NCBI GenBank assembly: GCA_951812305.1
Contig: CATOSB010000004.1
Span: 806,001 to 870,000 of the forward strand
Reading direction: 5' to 3'
Length of the DNA: 64,000 nt
From: an uncultured Paracoccaceae bacterium
GTDB taxonomy: Bacteria > Pseudomonadota > Alphaproteobacteria > Rhodobacterales > Rhodobacteraceae
The notes below the pieces were generated by a model. That model was not told the DNA's origin and searched no databases. It was given only the letters and a program-made list of their open reading frames with translations. Both the position numbers and the translations under genes were made by a program. This document shows, piece after piece, positions 8,377 to 16,595 of the stretch (positions within the stretch are counted from its first letter, which is position 1; each line of letters opens with the position of its first letter).

Positions 8377-8934
8377 GTCCCGCGCCCCACCAGGGCCTAG
8401 AATCCGCCCTTCCGCGACTGCATCTGCCACGTCGTTTTCGCCTGGTTGTCCCGCCATTTCCGTCGCTGAGGTCACTGGCAAATGCGCCTGCGCAGCCAAG
8501 GCGCCGGAAACCGGACGTTCCAATTCCTGACCTTTCGGCATCGCAAAGCCAAAAGGTGCGTTCGGGTCCGCTGCAACACGCCCATCGTGAAGCAATGTCG
8601 TAAATTCCGCCAAGCCAAGATTGAACAATGCCGGCGCGTTGCGGGGTACGCGCTCTTTCGGAGCACTGGCGGCCAGTTCTGTTCGATCAGGACCGAGACC
8701 GGTTCCCCCTTCTCCAATGCCAAGCGAAAGGCCATCAGACGTTCCGAATTCCGGATGATGGCACGTTGCACAGGAAATGTTCTTGTTGCCCGATAGAATC
8801 GGATCGAAAAACAGATCGCGTCCTAAAGCAATCATTTCTGTTTGCACCTGTGGCGTCGCGTCAATTGCCGAAACCGACCCCACCGAAGTCAGCAATAACG
8901 CCGAAGCGAGATATACATTTCGCGATGGTTTCAT
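8377..8934 (-). pseudogene. cytochrome c peroxidase/MauG-like gene, upstream fragment
   Basis: Start ATG at 8934 with GGGGAC upstream. A signal peptide (MKPSRNVYLASALLLTSVGSVSA) sends the product to the periplasm. Residues around 50-60 contain the first haem-binding motif CATCH, followed by PEFGTSDGLSLGIGEGG and RNAPALFNLG, typical of di-haem peroxidase/MauG proteins. The family reduces peroxide or oxidises protein partners. The frame is cut by the IS3 element after GGARD and resumes at 59 on the other side of the nest, running off the window. As it stands the gene gives a one-haem fragment of 186 residues. Confidence 0.88.
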
Positions 8935-9166
8935 GTTTGTGTCCCCAACATCCCGGCCCACAATCAAGCATAGCATACCGGGATTCCAAATAATCCCGTG
9001 AAGTATGTCTTGATATTGCCGACATTTCCCGTGCTTGCGCGTTATTGTTTCTCATTGGTGTGCAATTTTACGGCATACGTATCGCTGGAAGTTTCTCACC
9101 TGGAACCCCCTAAAACAGTTGCGCCGAACCGCACCATCGCCTAAATCGCACCTTCAGACCCTCCGC

Positions 9167-9256
9167 GGAGAGGTGCCGGAGTGGTCGAACGGGGCGGTCT
9201 CGAAAACCGTTGAGCCTGCAAGGGTTCCCAGGGTTCGAATCCCTGTCTCTCCGCCA
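9167..9256 (+). tRNA. tRNA-Ser (anticodon CGA)
   Basis: The 90-base sequence starts GGAGAGG and ends TCTCTCCGCCA, so the acceptor stem and the encoded CCA are both present. The anticodon stem-loop reads GGTCTCGAAAACC, giving CGA for serine TCG codons. A long variable arm and the T-loop GGTTCGAATCC complete a class II serine tRNA. It lies about 230 bases from the start of the broken cytochrome gene; no integrase or partial tRNA copy is adjacent. Confidence 0.95.
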
Positions 9257-9497
9257 TCACTGGTGTTTTTCAGATCTCCAAATGCCCCGGGAGATCAAAC
9301 TTTCTTTTCGTAAGCCCACCGCCGCGAATAGACTTTAAGACTACGCGCCATTCCACACTACTAAACCAAACACGTTGTGCGGGATTCCGAGGACATGCCA
9401 AACACGAACTAACCCACAGAGGCCGACAAAACCTAATAAAAATCTGCATCTTTTGAACGTTCATCACGCGTCAATGCAGCCTCACGCAATCGGCTGA

Positions 9498-9587
9498 TGG
9501 CGGAGAGACAGGGATTCGAACCCTGGAGACGGTCTCCCGCCTACACACTTTCCAGGCGTGCGCCTTCGACCACTCGGCCACCTCTCC
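9498..9587 (-). tRNA. tRNA-Ser (anticodon GGA)
   Basis: On the minus strand the gene begins GGAGAGG and ends TCTCTCCGCCA. The anticodon loop reads CTGGAAA, giving GGA for TCC/TCT codons, and a long variable arm is present as expected for serine tRNAs. It converges on the tRNA-Ser(CGA) gene with 241 bases between the 3' ends. An open frame from the neighbouring peptidoglycan-binding gene runs through it only because that gene is frameshifted. Confidence 0.95.
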
Positions 9588-9644
9588 GTGCGGCGCTTTC
9601 TAGCGATAGAAAGGGGGCAACGGCAAGGGGTTATTGCGTGCCGT

Positions 9645-10483
9645 TCAGCGGCAGATTTCGCCATCTGTACGTGCTGCCCCTGCAAGAGCGCTGGCGGTTG
9701 CACGTTCGGCCACATAGTCTTTCCCAGCGGCGGCGTTGAACGCGGCCATTGCCTTACGAGACCCCGGCCCCCATAGCCCGTCAACGGCATTTGTATAACA
9801 ACCAAGCCGTGCCAGTTCGCTTTGCAATTCGCGGGCCAGATCGTTTGCCGCTGGCGTGGGGCCTGCACTTTCAAATTGTGGATCAGGTTGCGATCGGCCC
9901 GCGACGGGGGCGCTCCGGCTGTCAAACTATCCTCGCCACACCCAAGGTTCGTGCAACCCAGCGTGCCGCCCGACATTGGTGACAATGATGGCAAGTCAGC
10001 AAAAAGCGCTATCTGGTTGCGCGCCAGAACGCGACGCGTTGAGACCAACAAGCGAAAGTCGTGCGCGAAAAATGTTTCGATCTCGCGCGCATCAGTCGAT
10101 CTGGCCTGCGACAGAATGATCGAGACAATTTGATCCTGTCCGATCAGCGCATTCAGCTCGAAAGGTCGAAAAGTCTCTCCGTCTTCACTGACATAAGTTG
10201 ACACGCGTGGGCGCGGCGGATTGACCGCGTTGTCGTCGATCGTGACTGTCAAATATTGCGGTGAAAGTGCAAGAAACTGAAATTCACGCCAACTTTGCTG
10301 TTCCAAAGCGGCGAACGCGTCGGCATCATTTGGAGAAATACCTGGATGTCCCGAGAAATTGCCGGTCACAACTGCCTCTGTCCGCGGTGTGGTTTCGACG
10401 CAGCGATCCCCGCTGCAGTCCCAATCCTGCGCTGACAGCGCCAGCGGCCACACAATTATGAATGTAAAGAACCTCAGAAACAT
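9645..10483 (-). pseudogene. secreted peptidoglycan-binding-domain protein, frameshifted
   Basis: The product begins with a signal peptide (MFLRFFTFIIVWPLALSAQ). An uncharacterised region of about 180 residues follows, with cysteines in CSGDRC and CTNLGCG. The C-terminal part fits a peptidoglycan_binding_1 domain (ELQSELARLGCYTNAVDGLW, GPGSRKAMAAF), but it is in another frame. The switch is best explained by one base missing in the run of five C (minus strand; 9906-9910): a sixth C joins ...TAGAPP to VAGRSQPDPQFESAG. Without it the upstream frame runs through the tRNA-Ser gene to 9482. It is either a real null mutation or a sequencing error in a homopolymer. Confidence 0.7.
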
Positions 10484-10501
10484 CCAGAGTAACCCTTTAC
10501 G

Positions 10502-11218
10502 TCAGAAAGTCAGAAAGATATTCACACGTCTGTTGCGGGCGCCTTTCTTTTCGATCTTGCCAAGCCGGATCGGGCCAATTTCACTAGTGTGCGCCACATG
10601 CGTACCGCCGCAAGGTTGCAGATCGATCTGCTCTTCAGGCGTGCCAATTCGAACCAGCCGCACCTTTCCGGCCCCACGGGGCGGTCGAACAGACATGGTT
10701 TTCACAAGTCCCGGATTGGCATCAAGCTCTTCATCGGTGATCCAAGTTTCGCTGATTTCGAAGTCACGCGCGATCAGCGCGTTCAGGGCATCCTGCAAAG
10801 CTTCTTTATCTTCTGGGGCATCGGGCATGTCGAAATCCAGCCGCCCCTTTTCGGCTGTGATTGATCCACCGGTCACGGGCAACGGAATGACGACTGAAAG
10901 CAAATGCAACGCGGTGTGCACGCGCATGTGACGCAGGCGCTTTTCCCAATTCAGGCGTTGGATCACTGCGGTGCCAGGAGCCGGTAAGTCTGCGTTATCG
11001 CCAATTTGCAGGACGATTGCCCCGTTTTCACCTTTCAGCATGTCGGTGACCTCTGCCGATCCTCCATCCCAGTGGATGCTTCCCACATCGCCAGGTTGCC
11101 CGCCACCGCGCGGATAAAAGATGGAACGATCAAGTGTTACCGCGCATTCGGATGCCGCGATTACTTTCGCTTCCGCTTCACGCAAGTGGGCATCCCGAAG
11201 AAAAAGCGGCTCGGTCAC
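10502..11218 (-). CDS. alanyl-tRNA editing protein (AlaX type)
   Basis: The 238-residue protein resembles the editing domain of alanyl-tRNA synthetase. Such free-standing proteins hydrolyse Ser-tRNA(Ala) or Gly-tRNA(Ala). The zinc-binding motifs HTALH (about residues 100-104) and CGGTH (about 203-207) are both present, as is the glycine-rich PRGGGQPGD motif near residue 38. It overlaps the upstream mechanosensitive-channel gene by four bases (ATGA), so the two are co-translated. The size matches the AlaX-M class. Confidence 0.92.
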   Translation of the reverse strand: MTEPLFLRDAHLREAEAKVIAASECAVTLDRSIFYPRGGGQPGDVGSIHWDGGSAEVTDMLKGENGAIVLQIGDNADLPAPGTAVIQRLNWEKRLRHMRVHTALHLLSVVIPLPVTGGSITAEKGRLDFDMPDAPEDKEALQDALNALIARDFEISETWITDEELDANPGLVKTMSVRPPRGAGKVRLVRIGTPEEQIDLQPCGGTHVAHTSEIGPIRLGKIEKKGARNRRVNIFLTF

Positions 11219-13593
11219 GCCTTTACCTCATCTTCAGGCGGGTCATTTTGCACGGAATCGAACGCCGGTTCGCCGTCGCCGCGAACGGCGGCGCCTCCGG
11301 GAAGTGCTTCTGGATTGCGTATCCAGATGTCGCGCTGCGCGAACGGAATTTCGATACCCTCTTCCACAAAGCGCTCTGCGATGCGGTGATTGATTTCGCT
11401 GCGAACGGAGACTGAATAATTCACATCACGCAGCACAACGCGGATCTGGAAATCAACTGAGTCCGCGCCGAAGCCCAGAAAATCAACTGCCGGCTCGGGT
11501 GTCATTGCGGTCAATGGGTGTTCCATAGCGATGGCGCGCAGTATCTCGGACACTTTTCGCGTGTCATTGCCATAGGCCACACCGACTGGCACCTTGATGC
11601 GACCGACGGTGTCCTGCCGCGTCCAGTTTTTTACGGCGCCGGAAATGAACTCCGCATTCGGCACGATTACATCGTAGCGGTCAAATGCCTCGATCAAGGT
11701 CGACCGAACGGATATCTTGCGAACGGTGCCCGTGATGCCGCCAACTTCGATCCAGTCTCCCTCTGCCACGGGTCTTTCGATCAGAAGAATGATGCCTGAA
11801 ACAAAATTCTGAACGATGTTTTGCAGACCAAACCCGATACCAACCGAAAGCGCACCAAAAACAATCGCAAAAGCCGAAAGGTCCAATCCGGCGCTGGTTA
11901 TGGCAATCAGCGCGGCAAGAAATATGCCGACATAGCCGATACCGGATACAATTGCGTTTTGCCCACCCGGATCAAGGCGCGTCTTGGGCAAAACGTTTGT
12001 GCGCAACGCGCCCTGCACAATGCGGGTCGCTATGTAGAGCGCAGCAAACACAACCACAAAGGTCAGGAAACTGCCCGGCGAAATACGCGTATCGCCAAGT
12101 GTAACGCCTTCGCGAAACTGTGCCCAAAGCTCTGTCAGATCGGCCGAACGCGCGCCCCAAATCAATGCGAAAAGCGGTAGCGCCGCAATCACAAGGGCCA
12201 TCGCAATCAATGTCGGGATCAGCGGCCCCTGAACTTCCCCTTCAGGCGCGTCGACCAACACAGCATAGGCCATGCGAATAACATCATCGAGAAGGATCAG
12301 CGCCGCGATCAGGCCTAGCGACAATGTCGTTGCGATGACGAGGTAGGTCGCGGCGTTCATATAGCCGGCGGCGGCCAACAGGACGTCAACAACTGCAAAC
12401 AGTACGACGGCACGACCCAATAACCGGATCGAACGTTTGGATTGCTTTATCGGTGCATCCCGCTCTTCCGCTGTGCGTACAATTTGCGTCAATGTCCTGC
12501 CGACGCGGAACAGGACCACGGAAACAAGAACGACCGGAAGGAAAAAGACGACGGCAATCGTTTGTTCGTCAAAATGCTGGACGTCGTTCAGCGCATCCAG
12601 CAGCACGCCCAACGCCAAAAGCAGGCCAAGATACGGGCCCGCGCGACGCAGAACATCCACTCCCTTTTCCGGTGTTTCATTGCGCACAAGCAGGACGTAA
12701 ATTCGTTGACTGATCCAACGAGCACCAAAGAAAAGGAATGCGGCCCAGGGTAAAGCCTGCAAAATCGCTTCGGTTCTAAACCCCGAAAGTCCGGAAATCG
12801 TTGCGGTTTGGACGAGAACAATCAAACCAAGAACTGGAATGATGACCGTCAACATCGAAAACGAAAAATCGATCAGGCTTTGTAGGCGAGGTTGGCTGCG
12901 TCTGAGAGCCCAGATCTCTGCCCTGTCCGCCAAAGCAGGCGCGCGAAACAGCACAATCAGCCCCAAAAGCAACAAAAGGATTACGCTTGGAAGTCTGTCG
13001 CGTAGTGCTTCTCGCCGCACCGTTGAGGACAAACCGTTGCGGAATTCCGCCCAAACTGCACCGAGCGAATTTCCCAATTCCTGCAATGCATCTGGCCAGT
13101 TTGCCGGGTTCAGGGGAGTCGGCCCAAGACGCAACAGTACATCAGTTTGACGAGCACGGATGATGGCGTCGATTTCACGCGCCAGACCGTCAGCGTGGTT
13201 GAAGGCCTCTTCCGATGTCAGGACCGGCGCTTCAGCTTCGGCAATTTGTGCATTCAGTTCGGCACGCCGATCGGCAATTTCGGTTGCTTCCTGAGTGCCG
13301 TCATCCGGAGCGGGCCCAAGCGCCTCTAGCTGAGCGCGCAAAGTGTCCAGCCGCGCGGAGTTAACGCCCTGCCCCGACAGGAACCGGTCACGCCAGACAA
13401 CGATTTCAGAGCGCAAGCTTTCAAATGCATCGCTGGACGCCTTACCGTCGGCGATTGCCGCCTCGGCGCGCACCGCGACGTTTTCCCATGCTTCATAGTC
13501 GATAAGGCCCGCGTCGCTTTGCGCCAAAGCCGAAATGCTTGCCGCGAAGAGCCATGCGAGCCAAAGCGCAGATATTCGAACCCAAAGCATCAT
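11215..13593 (-). CDS. mechanosensitive ion channel, MscS family with N-terminal DUF3772 region
   Basis: The 792-residue membrane protein has a signal-like N-terminus and a periplasmic helical region of about 160 residues with alternating acidic and alanine-rich segments (DUF3772-like). About ten transmembrane helices follow. The MscS pore and beta domain lie near residues 580-690 (LSVGIGFGLQNIVQNFVSG, then ERPVAEGDWIEVGGITGTV). Large MscS proteins of this type release solutes on osmotic downshock. The start overlaps the cysK stop (ATGATG) and its end overlaps alaX, so cysK-mscS-alaX are one transcription unit. Confidence 0.92.
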   Translation of the reverse strand: MMLWVRISALWLAWLFAASISALAQSDAGLIDYEAWENVAVRAEAAIADGKASSDAFESLRSEIVVWRDRFLSGQGVNSARLDTLRAQLEALGPAPDDGTQEATEIADRRAELNAQIAEAEAPVLTSEEAFNHADGLAREIDAIIRARQTDVLLRLGPTPLNPANWPDALQELGNSLGAVWAEFRNGLSSTVRREALRDRLPSVILLLLLGLIVLFRAPALADRAEIWALRRSQPRLQSLIDFSFSMLTVIIPVLGLIVLVQTATISGLSGFRTEAILQALPWAAFLFFGARWISQRIYVLLVRNETPEKGVDVLRRAGPYLGLLLALGVLLDALNDVQHFDEQTIAVVFFLPVVLVSVVLFRVGRTLTQIVRTAEERDAPIKQSKRSIRLLGRAVVLFAVVDVLLAAAGYMNAATYLVIATTLSLGLIAALILLDDVIRMAYAVLVDAPEGEVQGPLIPTLIAMALVIAALPLFALIWGARSADLTELWAQFREGVTLGDTRISPGSFLTFVVVFAALYIATRIVQGALRTNVLPKTRLDPGGQNAIVSGIGYVGIFLAALIAITSAGLDLSAFAIVFGALSVGIGFGLQNIVQNFVSGIILLIERPVAEGDWIEVGGITGTVRKISVRSTLIEAFDRYDVIVPNAEFISGAVKNWTRQDTVGRIKVPVGVAYGNDTRKVSEILRAIAMEHPLTAMTPEPAVDFLGFGADSVDFQIRVVLRDVNYSVSVRSEINHRIAERFVEEGIEIPFAQRDIWIRNPEALPGGAAVRGDGEPAFDSVQNDPPEDEVKA

Positions 13594-14618
13594 GGCGTTT
13601 CGAACACCGTCGGCAATTCGGCCGGTGCACGATCAAGCCATTCGGGAACTGGCAGTCCTTTTCCCTTTAAAAAGTTAGGGTTGAACAGTTTCGACTGATA
13701 TCGGGATCCATAGTCACACAAGACCGTTACAATCGTTTTTCCCGGCCCCAATTCTTTCGCCATCTGCACCGCGCCAGCGACATTCACACCGGTTGAACCA
13801 CCCATGCACAGCCCTTCGTTCTGCAACAGCTCAAACACCATCTCGACCGATTCCGCGTCTGGAATTCGACAGGCAAAATCCGGTGTGAACCCTTGCAGAT
13901 TGGCGGTGATGCGACCTTGTCCAATGCCCTCGGTTATCGAATTGCCCGGATTCTCTTCGCCGGTGTAAATTTTGTACATTCCCGCGCCCTCAGGGTCGGC
14001 GATACCGACTTTTACGCCCTTGGGCTGCAGCGCTGCGCCGACACCGGCGAGCGTCCCACCGGAACCCACCGCGCATATGAATCCATCCACATTGCCGCCA
14101 GTCTGCTCCCAGATCTCGGGCCCCGTGGTTTCGATATGTGCTTGGCGATTGGCGACATTGTCGAATTGGTTAGCCCAGATTGCGCCGTTGGGATCTGATT
14201 TCGCAAGTTCAGTGGCCAGACGTCCGGAGTATTTCACGTAATTGTTCGGGTTTTTGTAAGGAACGGCCGGAACCTGCACCAATTCCGCCCCGGCAAGGCG
14301 GATCATGTCTTTCTTTTCCTGGCTTTGCGTTTCCGGGATCACAATCACGGTTTTGAATCCCATCGACGCCCCAACCAGCGCCAGACCAATCCCGGTGTTA
14401 CCAGCTGTGCCTTCAACGATCGTTCCGCCCGGCCTGAGCTCTCCGGCGGCAATTGCATCGCGAATGATGAACAGTGCCGCGCGGTCTTTGATCGACTGAC
14501 CGGGGTTCAGAAATTCCGCCTTCCCCAATATCTCACAACCTGTCGTTTCCGAGGCACCATTCAGACGGATCAACGGCGTGTTTCCGACCGCATCGGCAAG
14601 GTCGCTGTAAAACTTCAT
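13590..14618 (-). CDS. cysK: cysteine synthase A (O-acetylserine sulfhydrylase)
   Basis: The 342-residue PLP enzyme makes L-cysteine from O-acetylserine and sulfide. The PLP lysine lies in NPGQSIKDRAA (around residue 44). The substrate loop GTAGNTGIGLAL and the phosphate-binding loop GSGGTLAG are present. It is slightly longer than the typical 310-residue CysK, with an extended C-terminus (NFLKGKGLPVPEWLDR) that is common in alphaproteobacterial homologues. It lies 79 bases downstream of trgA, an arrangement known from the Rhodobacter tellurite-resistance locus, and overlaps the mscS start. Confidence 0.93.
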   Translation of the reverse strand: MKFYSDLADAVGNTPLIRLNGASETTGCEILGKAEFLNPGQSIKDRAALFIIRDAIAAGELRPGGTIVEGTAGNTGIGLALVGASMGFKTVIVIPETQSQEKKDMIRLAGAELVQVPAVPYKNPNNYVKYSGRLATELAKSDPNGAIWANQFDNVANRQAHIETTGPEIWEQTGGNVDGFICAVGSGGTLAGVGAALQPKGVKVGIADPEGAGMYKIYTGEENPGNSITEGIGQGRITANLQGFTPDFACRIPDAESVEMVFELLQNEGLCMGGSTGVNVAGAVQMAKELGPGKTIVTVLCDYGSRYQSKLFNPNFLKGKGLPVPEWLDRAPAELPTVFETP

Positions 14619-14697
14619 TCTCCGCGTCTCCCGTGGGTCAGGTGATGAGCCCAGATGTAGGCCGCGGGAGCAGCGAACTCAACCACTTGCGCGCAGG

Positions 14698-15141
14698 TTA
14701 ACTCCAACGGCGTGCAATATATTCGGCCACTAGTCCGACAATAATGCCGCCAACGATTCCAGTTGTGATAACATCCGCATAGGGCAAATAATTGCGCCCG
14801 AAATCTGCGGCAATCTCAAACACGCCTTCGATGGCGTCAATCGGGCCTTCATAGGTTTTGCGCAAAGCGCGTTTCAGCATTTCAAGTACGGAAAAAGTGA
14901 ACAACGCCAGTATGGTCAGGAACACCACGGAAGACAGGCCAAAACCCACGGCAGTCCGCCAGTTTCGTCCAACACGTTTTCCAAGAAATCGCCACCCGAC
15001 AATTAGTCCAAGGAAGGCCGTAATCGGGCGCAGCATTTGCTGCTGAACCTCCTCGGGAAGGTAAAGTCCAACCTTGTCGGCGCACATCCATCCGAGAACG
15101 GCCATCATGATGCCCGAGAACAATTTCGCCATTGTCGGCAT
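14698..15141 (-). CDS. trgA: TrgA-like membrane protein (tellurite resistance locus)
   Basis: The 147-residue inner-membrane protein has four hydrophobic segments (residues 7-19, 37-49, 67-87 and 121-141). It begins MPTMAKLFSGIMMAVLGWM. TrgA of Rhodobacter sphaeroides was described with cysK as contributing to tellurite resistance. The biochemical activity is unknown. Length, topology and the neighbouring cysK support the name. No trgB-like gene follows; a TerC-superfamily gene lies 94 bases upstream instead. Confidence 0.75.
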   Translation of the reverse strand: MPTMAKLFSGIMMAVLGWMCADKVGLYLPEEVQQQMLRPITAFLGLIVGWRFLGKRVGRNWRTAVGFGLSSVVFLTILALFTFSVLEMLKRALRKTYEGPIDAIEGVFEIAADFGRNYLPYADVITTGIVGGIIVGLVAEYIARRWS

Positions 15142-15235
15142 GATGCTCCCCTCGCGATTTTGTTGTTCTTATGAGAGGTTGATAGCGCCTTGCGCCCCTG
15201 GCGCGCAAGAATTGGATTTCAAAATGCAGTATCCG

Positions 15236-16300
15236 TTACTCTGCAGTGGACGTTTCAGAGCCATTCTTGCGGTTATAGCGCATCGACGAATAGAGCGCGA
15301 TCAGGATCAATCCGGCGCCGATGAGTCCGGTGATCATCTCATGCACATGTACCATGGATTGCGCGAACATGATCACTGCGAGCGCAAAAATTGAGTAGAA
15401 TGCACCGTGCTCCAGGTAGCGGAACTGCGCGAGCGTCTTTTTTTCAACCAGCATGATGGTCATCGAACGCACATACATCGCGCCGATGCCAAGACCGATG
15501 GCGATCAGGAACAGGTTTTGGGTCAACGCGAACGCGCCGATTACGCCGTCGAACGAAAAGCTTGCGTCCAGCACTTCGAGGTAAAGAAAGGCGCCAAGCC
15601 CCCCTGCCCGCGCAGTCGCCTGCGCCTCTTCATAACTGTCCAGCAGATGGCCAATGATTTCCACAACCGTGAACGTTACCAGTCCAAACAGGCCAGCAAA
15701 CAGAAACGTCGCAGATTCCCCTTCCGGCAGGATCGATGCAAAAACCAGCAGGATCAGTGCCACCACGGTGATCTGCAATCCCCGGATCGAAGCACAGCGG
15801 CGCAGATGACATTCAACCATCCGAATCCAGTCGACCTCTTTCGCCTCTGAAATGAAGAAGTTAAGCGCCACCATCATCAGAAATGCACCACCAAAGGCCG
15901 CGATGCCCAGATGCGCTTCATGCATGATGTGGGCATATGTGTCAGGTTCGGTCGCGGCAAGTTTGATAGCCGCCCAAGGCCCGATCTTGGCGGCAATCGC
16001 CACAACGGCCAGCGGGAAAATGATCCGCATTCCGAATACTGCGATCAGGATACCCCAAGTCAGAAAACGCTTCTGCCAGACCGGCGTCATGTCTTTCAGC
16101 TTATTGGCGTTGACGATGGCGTTGTCGAAGCTAAGCGATATCTCAAGGATCGCCAGAACGACCCCGATCATCAAAAACGAAAGCATCCCGCCGATATTGC
16201 CGTAGGTGACCCATCCCAGCCAACCGGCCAGAGCAATGCCGATAGCCGTAACGATAAATGCCCAACGGAAATAATGCAGAGTGCTGTGTGCCATGGTCAT
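15236..16300 (-). CDS. DUF475 membrane protein (TerC superfamily)
   Basis: The 354-residue protein has about nine membrane helices. The acidic motif LEISLSFDNAIVNANKLK (around residues 52-69) recurs as LEVLDASFSFDGVIGAFAL (around 243-261). Paired SFDN/SFDG motifs in helices are typical of the TerC/DUF475 group, linked to tellurium resistance and, in TerC relatives, to metal (manganese) export. The start at 16300 is used; ATG at 16294 is an alternative. It precedes trgA and cysK on the same strand, so a role in metal or oxyanion handling is a reasonable inference only. Confidence 0.85.
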   Translation of the reverse strand: MTMAHSTLHYFRWAFIVTAIGIALAGWLGWVTYGNIGGMLSFLMIGVVLAILEISLSFDNAIVNANKLKDMTPVWQKRFLTWGILIAVFGMRIIFPLAVVAIAAKIGPWAAIKLAATEPDTYAHIMHEAHLGIAAFGGAFLMMVALNFFISEAKEVDWIRMVECHLRRCASIRGLQITVVALILLVFASILPEGESATFLFAGLFGLVTFTVVEIIGHLLDSYEEAQATARAGGLGAFLYLEVLDASFSFDGVIGAFALTQNLFLIAIGLGIGAMYVRSMTIMLVEKKTLAQFRYLEHGAFYSIFALAVIMFAQSMVHVHEMITGLIGAGLILIALYSSMRYNRKNGSETSTAE

Positions 16301-16450
16301 GTCCCAATCGTCTTTGTCGAGAGCTAGGCTGAGGTAGATGTGAATCCAATACCGTTCAACGAAGGTTGGTCCTCAATTGTGGCTTTCAGCGCCATTTAAT
16401 CCAAAATAATCACGTTCGGGATCCGTTGTTCCTGAGTTGTCACGAAAAAT

Positions 16451-16465
16451 GAGACTCTGAGTCTC
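16451..16465. promoter_or_regulatory. GAGACTC/GAGTCTC palindrome upstream of the aminotransferase gene
   Basis: A perfect 7-bp inverted repeat with a single central T lies 130 bases before the aminotransferase start and 150 bases before the divergent DUF475 gene. This is the geometry of an operator for a dimeric regulator serving either gene. No regulator gene is adjacent and no family-specific motif is recognised. Confidence 0.35.
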
Positions 16466-16595
16466 AAAGATTGCGTCACTTTATAGGCAGAGCCCGTCCT
16501 GAATTCGAGCTAATTGGATGGCGTGTATTGCCTATTACTGTGAATTCGATTCATCTGTTCACAGAACAAAGCTCGCCCAAAAGGAAACTCGCGCC

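Noticed and set aside
9167..9587. tRNA-Ser genes as an integration site
   Set aside because: Both tRNAs are complete with encoded CCA, there is no partial copy of either 3' end in the window, and no tyrosine integrase is adjacent. The serine-recombinase element uses a different core.
9482..9644. C-terminal extension of the peptidoglycan-binding-gene frame through the tRNA-Ser gene
   Set aside because: It results from the frameshift at the C5 run; the extension translates tRNA sequence and the true domain is in another frame.
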